This document shows, in pieces, positions 10,698 to 22,900 of a stretch of 26,881 bases of DNA (positions within the stretch are counted from its first letter, which is position 1; each line of letters starts with the position of its first letter). Source of the DNA: Lingula anatina (taxonomy: Eukaryota > Brachiopoda > Lingulata > Lingulida > Lingulidae); NCBI RefSeq assembly GCF_001039355.2, contig NW_019773884.1, positions 10,128 to 37,008 of the forward strand, read 5' to 3'. The notes below the pieces were generated by a model that saw nothing but the letters and a program-made list of their open reading frames with translations, made no database searches and was not told where the DNA came from. Made by a program: the position numbers and the translations under genes.

Positions 10698-13600
10698 AGG
10701 GAAGGTAGGAATTACCAATCAGTTATGTGAAGAGAAATTCCAAATAAATAAAGAAAACTTAGTTATCCCAACATATGTAATGACAGTTATTGCCTTTTGT
10801 TTTCAGAAGAAAACTTCCATGAATTATTTTGTCTCATTTGGCTAGAAAAAAGAGGCTCTAAATAAAGGTAAACCATCTTCAGACGTCTATCAGTTTTTCA
10901 ATAAAAATAAAGCTTAAATTTCTTTTAACAGTTCTTCATGGGACTCCTTACCTAAGACATTGAGGTAGGCATCCCCGTAGACATAGCCATCTTGGAACTT
11001 GTTTGTAGCATTACACTGTACAACAAGAGTGTCAGACTTAGTCAAGTTCTTGAAGATGATTTTATCTTGTCCAACCTGCAGCCTTGGGTTATTTACATCT
11101 GAAAGGAAAAGAGACACAGTTTAGCCAAAAGATATGATTATCAAGAAGACAATGTCAAACTCCTAAACAAAAAGAAGTGCTTGATGCTATGGACATAATA
11201 ATTATAATAAACACAATAACATTAATACATTATATCTACACTTCAATCATGGGTCTTAAACGAAAACATGATTCACATTAAATACTTGATCATATTATAA
11301 ACACAGTTCATATTGCATACTGTTAATGAAGCTAATCTCTATGAATCAACATAATCATAATACTATATACGTCTATAACAACGACATTCCTTTATTTAGA
11401 AACTCCTGTATACGAGTCCCCTTTGCAAGTACCACTCTGTAAGCAGAAGAGTAACTTCTCTCCCTATTATATAAATATATTCAGATAATATTATGAAGCC
11501 TATATTTATTTTTTTTATTTTCATATTTTTATTCTTTTGAGATTGCATATCCCACTTACTCTCAATTGGTACTCCATTAATAAACATGGAAACTCTTGGG
11601 GCAGGTATTCCCTCAGCACGGCAAAAAAATTCAGCGTCTTCCTCCTCGGCCGCATTCACATCCATTGGCTCATTTATCCAGTAGGGAGTGGCTGTAAAAG
11701 AACAATAACAAATTATTGTACAAATTAGATGCAATATATTCATCTATCTACATATTCCTAAATATAATTTTTATGACCGGGAGAGCAAGTGGAACTCTGT
11801 TAAAGCAAGTCATTCTTTATGTATTTATTAAATATCATATAAATTTTATGAAATTATTAAATAAATTCTATTATATAATAGTTGTCCTATAATAATAAAC
11901 TTACATTCTACTGTAACCCTAAAAATACTGTTAACGGGCACATCAGATTCGCTGTTTGTGGCTTCACAAGAATACGTCCCTTCGTCCTCAAATGTTGCTG
12001 GCTGAATCCATATCTCTTGACCATCGCTGACCAGTCTGTGTCTAGGGGACAGTGGACGTCCATCTGTCCGCCTCCAGATAATCCTGGGTGTGGGACTGCA
12101 GAATATGATGAGCAAATTTTAGGGATCGGTAATAAATATTGAAGGGGAACTAGGCGAGTTCCTTATTACAAGAAGTTGTAATTCAAATTTTAAAATATAT
12201 AAAGTCAAAATGATAATAATAACAAGGCAGCAAAGCTGTCAAATGTACAGACAAAAAGCAGGAAATAACAAAAAAAGGCTACTGTCAATTCTGATGCAAA
12301 AGTACATTATGTTAAACTGCGAATTCAACATCAAATTTTAATTATGCTCAACAGGTAAAATACATCTGTGTCTGTACATAAAAACGGCATTTCTTTAAAA
12401 TAATGGCCCGATTATGCTGATTTTTTAACTCAACCTGCGATTTAGCAGAAATGACCACTCCTGTGNTAATAACAATAAGAAATATTAACAGAGAAATACT
12501 GGAAATGCAGAGAAAATGACATAAGATTGGTAAAGTTCTTCAATACAAACAAATAAAATTAATTTTAAAATGTTAAGTCAAAAAATCAACACACAGATTA
12601 TCTTTCCAACATCTGTCTAGTATATAGGAGGGAGTACCAAATCACTTACTATCCACCAAATATGCACTTGATTGCAATTCTCCCTCCACGAAGTGCCGAG
12701 ACTTCGTATGGCGTGGCATACAGGGAATGCGGCCTGGTACGCACTATGGACTGCATGGCTGAGAGAAAAATGAACACGTGTGACTGTAAATTGGTGGTTT
12801 TATTTTTTAAAAACAGAAAGTTAAGCTTTCAGAGGCCTTTTTCACAAGAAGAACTCAAGACCAAATAACATTGGCTTAACTTTAAACCAAAATTTTCATC
12901 TACATCAATTCAGGATAATGTGCATTAGTCCAAGATGATGGAGCAACTACTGGTCTCAAAGATAAGCCTGGATATTTCTTGTTATAACACATGCACACTA
13001 CCTCATTAAATTGAACTGCTACTGTCTATCTAGAGTTGAAGTGGACTTAAATTTGGGTCTATAAGCTTAGACCAATTTTTTGAGTAAAGTTCATTTGTGA
13101 AACACCCTCCAGAATCCTACTGTTATGGTAGCATGACAGGCATATGTTAAATATGAGCAGGCCTGTAAAGCCACAGCCACAATTCTATGTAGCCGACTAA
13201 GTTACATCCCTGCCAAAGAAGGACCACCTTTTTTGGTATCAAAATTGCAGATTGATTCTTCGCAGACTTAATTTTCAAAATAAGTAATTGATTTATTTAT
13301 CTATACATATATCTATTTATTCATTATTTATTTATCTATTCATTTATATTCACTTACATCCCTGTGGATAGATCACAGCATCTTCCCCCTCTACAGTGGC
13401 ACTGAGACGACTGTTGTATGCCACACAGCGGTAAATGTTTCCATTCTGTTGATCCTCTGGCAGAATATTGGCAAAGTAAAGGTTACCTGCAAGACAAAAC
13501 AGTCAGAATATAGGTTACCTGTAAGACAAAACAATCAGAATTATAATGCTAAAATTAATCTTAGCGTTTACACATCAAAAATGCATGTGTTAACATAAAT

Positions 13601-16600
13601 AATAATTAGTAGTAACTTCAATATTTTAAAAGATCTTAAAGGAGAATGGAAATTGAAAGAATTTTAAGACATTTATATTCATTTCCTCACCATCATAATC
13701 TATGGAAACTCTTCCGTCTAGTTTTAGGGGTATTTTATTGACGTTCCAGTAGATCTCAGCATCTGGGTTACTGGTAGGTGGGCTACATGTCAATTTCAAG
13801 GAGGCACCAACTATGGGACGATGTACAGTTGGCACGGTAACGGGCGGAAACTGCTCCAAAACTGACAATTGAAACAACAAATATTAATGAAGGCACCAAA
13901 TTATGTAAAATTCAAAATAAAATTTTCCATCAGAAATATCTATACATAATTTATATGCACTTTCTAAAATAATAGATTTACACAGAAACTTCCTTTGATT
14001 TTTTCCCCCATAATTTATATTCTTTATCATTCATTCATTCACCGACCACAGGGGAAAAAAGGCATCTGCATCAAGGAAGACATACACATGTATACTGTAC
14101 AAGCATTGGATTTTAACGTAAACTGATAATAAACTAAAAACACAGCTCTCATCAATTATGCAGACATTGTAGTAAATTTGGGCACAAGAGAATATTTCCT
14201 CGCTTCCCAGTGGCCCATGTCTAATAAAGAGATCATTTTCTCATCTCTTTTCACAAGGCCACTGGTGTGATGGAAGCATTCGCTGTTTTCAAGGATGAGA
14301 CTGCCATTTAGTGCATAAGTCTGAAAATAGGGTGTGGGGTCCAGGGGTCCTTCTGCAGCGATCTCTAAATTAAATTTTTTGGTCCCAATAAGTCTGTAAT
14401 CTGACTATTGTCGAAAAAATCACATTACTACGTATTAAAATACAGCAACTTTCCATTGGCGAAAAAAAAAAAAAAAAAAAAAAAAAAAAGCCCTGTTCTT
14501 ATTTTTTTATGTATCATTTAGAAACACCAAAAACATGATTGAAAAAGCTTTTTAAAAAGTCTCACGGAACATGTCAATTCAATTCTACAAAACAGCAAGC
14601 ATAAATACTTCAAGCTGGATTATCCCTTTTCCACAATTTCAGTCCATTTCCCTTTCTGCTCTTTATAAGTTTTATAATCCCTGCATTAAATAAATGTTAT
14701 TCATCTAATGAGCCAATTCAGCTAATCCAGCAATAAGTCATGTTTCTTGCCTGTTAAGCAGCACGTTTCTCCTAATCCAAACTATTGTCATAAAATCCCA
14801 AGTAACACCTGGTTACATAAGTAAAATCAGAAACCACTCTCATTACGCTGTGTCATTGTAAACAGATTTACGCTAGAACTCATCATTCAGTCTCTCACAA
14901 AGGTCCATCCTTTGGAAAAACCCTTAATTAGGTGGTCCGACATCTTCGGACTCTGGTCGAGCTGTTAAGAGAGGCACAGATTTGAGGCAATTTCTTTCGA
15001 TCCAACTGTTTGCAATTGTAAAAAGATTAGACATTAAATCTTCCCTGTCAGTTAGTGGCACTCATCATTTGGAACAGCAGTAAATGCTTTTATGGTAATT
15101 TTCAAGCACCCAATTTTTATAAATTCACTTTTTCAAGATTTATCATTTTTAGAGGATGATAAAATTCACTTTTTGACACAAAGTCAACCAACTTTTCAAG
15201 ACTTTTAAATAAACATTTAAGTATTATAGTCAAACAAAATATTCCCCTTTGCTTGGGAGGGGGGATGTGTAATGCATAATGTTTAAATTTATAAAGCATT
15301 TACAGTACTCTGCCTTTCCTTCACTAAACAATGAAAATAACCGGATTTCTATATCTCTCCCTTTCCCATTGTAGAGGTATTAAATTATAATGAGTCATTT
15401 CACCTCACCTGTGGGGCATTATCTCCAGGGGAGCCTAATTAGCGGTAGAAACTTAGCATTCTCCCATAAGTATATACATCCTCTGATCAATATCCCTCCT
15501 TCCGATCAATATCCCTCTACTTTTTACTATTTTAATTTTTAATTTTGAAATTAATGAGTAAATGCCAAAGCACTTTTAATTCTTCCCCCTGAACAAAATC
15601 TCCGACTCTCTCTCATCAATTTTTTACATGTATCCAACAATAGCCAAGATTTCTCCATCACCACCAACCTTTCCAAACAACATCTCCAATCCTTTTTTTT
15701 TATATTTTTCATGGAAAAATTCTGACCCAAAGCCCAGTACTTCACGACAACCAAACTTACCTAAGAAAACCTTTAACCTTCATCACCTAATTCTAAACAA
15801 TTCTGATCCAAAAACAACAATTACACAGACACTTACCTCCTTTCCATAACCTCGTCTTTACTGAGAGCGACGTCCCAAAAGCGTTGGTGGCGTTACACTG
15901 GTAGTAACCCTGGTCCTTGTCTTCGGGGTCAGTGATCACCAGCGTGCCTATGTTAGGTTGGAGGGTGTAACGCGGCAGATTTCCTATCTCCAAATATTCT
16001 TTGTCTTTGTACCATGAATATCTGAAAATAAATAAATAAATAAATAAGCTAAGAATGGATAAAAATAATGAAGATTTTAAATCTGTAGTTAGACTGAACT
16101 GCAGAATACAGTAGACTTTGCATATTATTATAACACTCAAAGATAAGAAAATTACATGCATAGTTACACCAAAAGTCGAGGTAGGTAATATTTATAAATT
16201 TCAGCTAATCATCCAAGAGTTGCAAAATATTACACTGCACTCGGCATAAATAGATCAAGTAACAACACAAAGAATAGTGTTGCCAATGTTCATAAATTTC
16301 AGCTTATGCCAAAGAGAAAACCCCATTCCTCAAGATTTGTTAGAGATTTAATATTATTACAGCCACCATACTTACGAAGGTTGTGGACTTCCTGAAGCTA
16401 CACAGGGCAACTCCACACTTTCTTTTTGTCTGTATATGAACACCTTGGGGGCCTGTACATTGATACTGGGGGGCTGTGTGAAGTCTTCAGCTGAAACAAA
16501 AAGCAGAGTTTACTGAGTATTGCTACAATATCTTATTGTCATATCACAACACAGATTGTCACAACCAACACAATTAGCTTGTCACAGCCAACATAACCAA

Positions 16601-18119
16601 CACAATACTGTTGTCACAACCAACACAAGTTGTCACCACTAACACAATCAGCTCTTCATTATCAAGATAAACAATCAATATAATCAGCACATAATGGCAA
16701 ACATAACCAGAAAACCTATTCCTTGGTGTTCAGCATAATCTTAATTTTATCTTATAACCCTGAATTTCAATACATAAACAACACAACGCACAAGCAAAAT
16801 AACCAAAATTTAACAAAAATAATTATAACAAACTGGGTATTTTGTATTGTAGGGAAGTGAAACTGCATTTCACTTCTTTTGTGCATCACATCAAGACAAA
16901 TGCAGCAAACGAACAAACACTTATAAGATTCAAAACTTGCATAACTTCATCCACCTTGCAACCAATTACACTCAAAATAATCTACAAAAAGGACTAAAGC
17001 CCAAAGCTTAGAAAAAAGTATAAAAATAAACAAATCAAGGGGAGGGGGGGGGGGGAGAAGAAGAAAAAACTTTCTTTTCAAACATCAGAAACTAAAAATT
17101 ATACAGCAACTCAATTTTCCCTCAACTTATTCAAGAAGTCAAAAAACAGAAAAAGAACAAGAAACCCAACCTCTCTAACACCCTTGAAGCAACAAAACAC
17201 CATTTTGTAACCTGTGAAACTAAAGGAGTGAAAGAAAGCTGTAAGTTATCAACACTGATAAGCAAATGACAGAACCATCTAATGATTCAGAAGTGGAAAC
17301 GTCACACTACAGTGTAAAAGACCTTTGCCATCAGACCCGAATCTAAATATTTTTAAATGACAGAACAAAATAAGGCTCTATTCCCATAGATTTTAGATCG
17401 ATCTATCCCCGCAGGGAGTCTCACTAGATTACTTTCAGATAATCCGACTTAAATGTCCGTCCCGCCTACTGCAAGCTGTAAGAGGGTAATTAACTTTCGT
17501 GTCCGCTCGGCTGACAGCCATTTAGCGTGAACCCCCAGGGAGTTAGGTCGATCTAAAGTAGGTCGATCTAATCTATGGAAATGGGGTGTAAGACTTAAAA
17601 TCCACACCCCTTAAAAAAAGCTCATGCATACTGAGAACAAACACATCATCACCCAGGTATGGCTAAAATTCCACACAAAAGTTAAGATTGCTCAGAATAT
17701 GAGAGCACAAGTGACAGACACCTGTCAGGTGATATCTGAAGAGGGAATAAAAAATAATGAATGTCTTAAGAGGACAGATTGACAGCTGCCAATCAGGAGA
17801 TATCACACAGCGGTGTACTTACAGCCTCCCTGCCAGTCTGTGAGGCCAGTCAAGCCTGCAGTGGGGGAGGGAAAAAAAATTAATACACACAACATACACA
17901 TTGGGTTGTCTCTAAAACTAGGTCATACATGTAAAGGTCAGCCATGCTTCAACCTCATATAGGTCAACCAGAGGTCACTTCCATAAGGTCATCTAGAGGT
18001 CACTCTGGGGTCATTTCAATACAGGTCATCCATATCTAGCTCAATCAAATTTCATTTTCATAAAGGTCAAACAGATTCAGGTCATCCAAAGTTCATCTCT
18101 ATGTAGATCAAACATATAT

Positions 18120-18181
<62 letters not shown>

Positions 18182-19850
18182 ACCAAGTGTTCATTCATAA
18201 ATAGGTCAAAGATAAACAGGTCAACAATCAGAAGGTCACTGAATGATACAAAAAAAAAACCTGACAAAGACGATCACCCAAAGCAATGTATGATCAATTT
18301 ATAACCTAAAAACATTTTTATCTGGTATCTTACCGACTTGTATCCTACCATCTTACATAATGCTTCAAAAAATATACTAATAAAAATACAGAGTTCATAT
18401 TTACAATAAAAACAGAAGTTCCTTTCCTAATAGTAATCTATATTATGAATTTACTGCAGGAACCCCCCTGGATTTGAGTTATCAGCCAACACACTTCCCC
18501 TCCTGAATGGAGAGCTCTTACGTGATATTTGATCTTGCTGTCAAAAGTGAAGTGGCTGAATACAGTATTTGCTCCCTTTTAGTGGTAATGTTTGGTCACA
18601 ATTACCTCCATGAAAGAAGAAATCTTTAGTAATGTTTTCCCAGCATTTGATTCAAAACATGAGAACAAAAGTTCAGTAAATTAATTTTTGAGATGAAAAT
18701 GGTTACCTATCGACTGGTTAATTGATAAAATGAATCACTAAAGACTGGTTTTTGGATCTTTGTTACATCAGAACCAATGGTTAATTGCTGATAAGTATTT
18801 ATCTCCCTTAAACAGAAAATGGAAACAGTATTCAGAACTAAAGCCTTGTTTTCTTTATAGCCACATACCAATATCATTAACAACACAAATGAAAAAAAAA
18901 AAAAAAAACCAGGGTGAAAATCCAAATCACAAATATTTTAATAAATTTACAAATGAAATTTAAAAAGAAATTTGAATCCAAAACTTAAAATGTAAAATGA
19001 CAATGCTATACCACAGCCCTCATAATAACCCTGTTCACTTCACCAAGTTTAAAATATATCTTATTTGAAACTAAGTCAAGAAACCCAGGGTGCCTCCCCT
19101 ATTCCCACACCACAGTGCCATTAGCTGTGTTGACTATATATCTGTAGACATATTTGCCTTATTGATTGCAGCCCCGGACTTCTCCACTGCCAACATAACC
19201 CTGATCTATGCAGCATGTAATGTATTGATCCCCTCGACGACCTCAACGCCAATCCCTCCGAGTTGCTACCCTTCTCGGACAGTTTCTATAATACTAATTG
19301 TATTCTAGCACGATCCTAATGAATATCATGCCAGGACTTGGTTGAGAAAATGCCATTTTTATACAGAATTAGACAGGGTTATCAGGTTTTCTGTGAAATG
19401 GGGAGTGTGACTGAAATGGAGCAGTGTTTGCAAGGTTTTAGCTTTTGAGAGAATCTCAGTGACTGAAGTGCATTATGTTGTACATTGATTTCAGTCTCTT
19501 TGTGTGAAAAGAAGCCTGGTTCCTGTTTTTTATCCTTCAATTTTTTTTTCACCTAGCAGCATTTCTACTAGATAATAGCATTTAGAACAGTATTCAGTTA
19601 CAATGTTTTTCCCATTTAATTTCTCCATTCTTTTTTCATCATAAATCATTCCCACTGCCTCACCATTTTATTATCCCAGTGAGAGACACATAATTGAAAG
19701 TGAATACATGCACAAGCACACACACACAAAATGCCCAAATTTTTCTAGCAATTAAGCCGGTTAGCTGAAGAGCACTTGGCAAATCTCAACTTTGAGTACC
19801 ACTACACATCTACTCTTTCCTCCCTCTCCTTCTCTCTCTCTCTCTCTGTC

Positions 19851-19941
<91 letters not shown>

Positions 19942-22900
19942 CAAATGCAAAGACACAAGCAGGTCAGAGACAAATACAGCCAAGCAGGCCAGAGACATGC
20001 ACATGACTACAGGCAACCATACCCCCACCCACACGCCCCCCTCCCCNGGCTCCATCTATTTCCACAAAAACACACTTTAAATCACCAGATAATAGCTAAC
20101 TCAGGAAATTAGACACTGGAGTTGTCAAACTTTGATATTGATTAATTAAAAGCGTCCCATTTCCTGGGAAAATAAATGAGACATCTCTCTCAGTTCTGTC
20201 CTCTCCTCACGCCCATTTTGTGACAGAAAGGGGGAGGGCGGGGCATGTCAAAAATTCAGATGAATACCAGACCAAAAAAATCAGCAACCTCTTAGAATCT
20301 AAATGATTGAGAGAATAAAAAAAAATTCTGGTTGTGCAGAAACATTATATAGATTTTATTTCCATATCAACTGCAGAAAGCAGAGTTTTCCAACTGTTAC
20401 AACATGAAAATGAACTAGCTACTAGACCATTCAATGAACAGGTCACAAATGGTAGCTACCTGACATGGAGGACCCTGAAGTGTCAGATAAGCATGCAACT
20501 AGATTCCTCGGTGTACATAAAACTTTGAATCCATTGATCAAAAAAAAAATCCATTCATTAAACAAGAATTTTTCATTGCCACCTACATTAAGAGTGCAAA
20601 TAACTTTAAAATGTGCACCTTATATCTGAAATCCACCTTTTTTTAATAATGTGCATCTTAAAAAATTCATGCAATATAAATAAAAATGTTTAAATGATAC
20701 ACTCATTAAAAACTATGGTTCCTCATTTGTGAAGTTTCTGACATCTCAACCAAGTTATCAAAAATATCTAAAACAAAACACATGGCAAGTCTTTTTGCTT
20801 AATCATCCTTTAACTACTGTCTGTTTGGACCAGAATGAATCTGAGAAAGAACATGTCCAGCCATAAATAAAAACCATCCACAACTTTTCAGCCACCCAAG
20901 AAGTGATGAGGGTCAACCGTGGTCATCTACTTGACCCTCCTGACCATCATGGCAGGTTCAAAGTGGTTTCCAGAGGGAAATACTTGCAGAATACTGGACA
21001 TGTGTAAAACTTAAGTATCTTGCACAGCAGTAAAATGTAAGTGGTGAACAAGGAAATCAATAAAAATCTTGGGAAAGTTTTTTGTTTGGTGTTTGTTCTA
21101 TTAAACTAGCAAAAAGGAAAAAAAATACCGGCTGCCAGTAAACCTGTATTGGGATGCATGCAACTAAGCAACATATTCTTTCAATAATAATATTATTTAA
21201 TAAAACAAATCAAATTTCAGTTTCTTTTTTTCCAAGACGTCATATTTTTCCAGACATGTTAACCAGTTGGACCACTTCAACCTCCTGATCCCAAACTTCA
21301 TTCCAAACAACCATCCGTGCAAACACTGCTACAAAAACAACATCAATAATGTTACAAAAACAACCAATATTTTTCTTCAGCCCCGCCTCAAAGAGCCCAA
21401 AAGCCGCCATTAAACATGTGCCCCCCCCTACACTTTCGACACACTTACTCCTTTCTTCAGCACACCTGAGTACACTGGGCACCAGCTTCAACGAGATCAA
21501 AGGACCAATATGGCTACTCCCGCTCATTGATAATCGATTGTACAAATCTACTACCACCAATTGGTCGATGTAACTTAAAGTAGCCCTCGTTACTGCCATT
21601 CTTTTCCCTGTATCTTTTATTTAGTTAATCTAATATGCAATAATGTTTTCTGTTACTTTATGGACTCCTTTTTAAGTGCTTGGGGTTAATCAGAAAATAC
21701 ACTGTGATGTTTTTGTATTTAAACTTCAGCTTTCTGCCTGAAGCAACTGCACTTACAACAAAGAGTTTTTACTCAACAAGCTTTTCTATCTCAAACAGGG
21801 TCCAAATATTTAAACTACCAAATCTTACAAGTGTTCGATAAAAATGTGGGCTTTAAGTTTCATCTTCACTGCAAGAACTGGGATATTTTAATTAGAAAGC
21901 AGAGTTTGCATAATGATAACCCAACAGCTAATAACCAATGTTATCACAGATCTTGAACAAATCTTGTGAAACTATGTTTTTCTTTGGTTGACTGAAATGT
22001 AAATATTGCTATAACTTGAAACTTAAGATAACTGTAAGAAAACTCCCGCCCTAAAGTAAATGATGAATAATGCAAAATTCACCAGATACATCACCACATA
22101 AAAATCATTACACACCTTTTTGAAAGAACTTACACAAAAAATACATTCCATTTCATGACTGGCTCTATTACTACTGAAGTACATAATAGAGGGCTGTCAG
22201 GCAAGGAAAAAGGTAAAGTTGAGTGGAAACAGCATTAGCATCTTCATTTCTGTCAAGTAGCTAATTCTTCATCTGGCGCCATTTTGTTGACAGCTATCAC
22301 ATGAGCACTTGTAGACGCTCTCTTGTTGTATCACTCTCAAAGTATGAAAATACTTCTCTCTAAATCACTCAGAATAAAGAACAGCCTGATTCATTCCTAT
22401 TGCATTTTTTACTGACAGTATCCAAGAAGCCAAATATTTTTTTCTTCCATATCTATTACAGCATTCTCTCAATGAAAAGACAGCATCATCATTCTGTGGA
22501 GAATGCCAGATTTACACCATGTAAAAACAGGGTTGAATGCAAGACCCACAGTCAACATACTGGCGTTACATGCACAGTACAACAGTGATATTTGCCATCA
22601 GGCAACTAGTTCGCCAGTTGCAAAAAAAAAAAGTCTTGTCAAGATAGGTAATCAAATTTGCAGTTCCCATTTGTTATGACTGATGAAGTGAAAAACAAAT
22701 GCATCCAGCTATAATAAGAACATCCCACGTCCTAATTCAAAGAAACTTCAATTCACCATATCAGGAAGTTGGCATGTGCCGTTTGCACCCAACGAAGCAG
22801 ACCAATAATGTTTCCAGTGTAACCGAGCCTTGGCATCATCCCTATCCTCGTCTATTCTTTAACTGAGCCTCTTGGAAGGCTCTCAACTCTTCACACTAAG

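Larger units (their letters stand above)
13862..15836 (-). other. Intron between exons 4 and 5
   Basis: 1975 bp. Holds a nested inverted repeat (14207-14265) and an A28 run (14462-14489). Two less AT-rich, more complex stretches lie at about 14880-15030 and 15395-15470, which could be regulatory. No coding exon recognised. Confidence 0.75.
16491..17822 (-). other. Intron between microexon 2 and exon 3
   Basis: 1332 bp. From low to high coordinate it contains a TTGTCACAACC minisatellite, a G-rich run (about 17040-17055) and a complete 215-bp MITE. No coding exon recognised. Confidence 0.8.

Noticed and set aside
14462-14489. A28 run as a retroposon tail
   Set aside because: No target-site duplication or retroposon body could be seen beside it.
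19090-19308. 72-codon + frame in intron 1
   Set aside because: No recognisable motif, no supporting splice sites or family resemblance.
19776-20112. Open frames of 60-106 codons across the CT/CA microsatellite, both strands
   Set aside because: Translations are His-Thr or Cys-Val dipeptide runs produced by the simple repeat.
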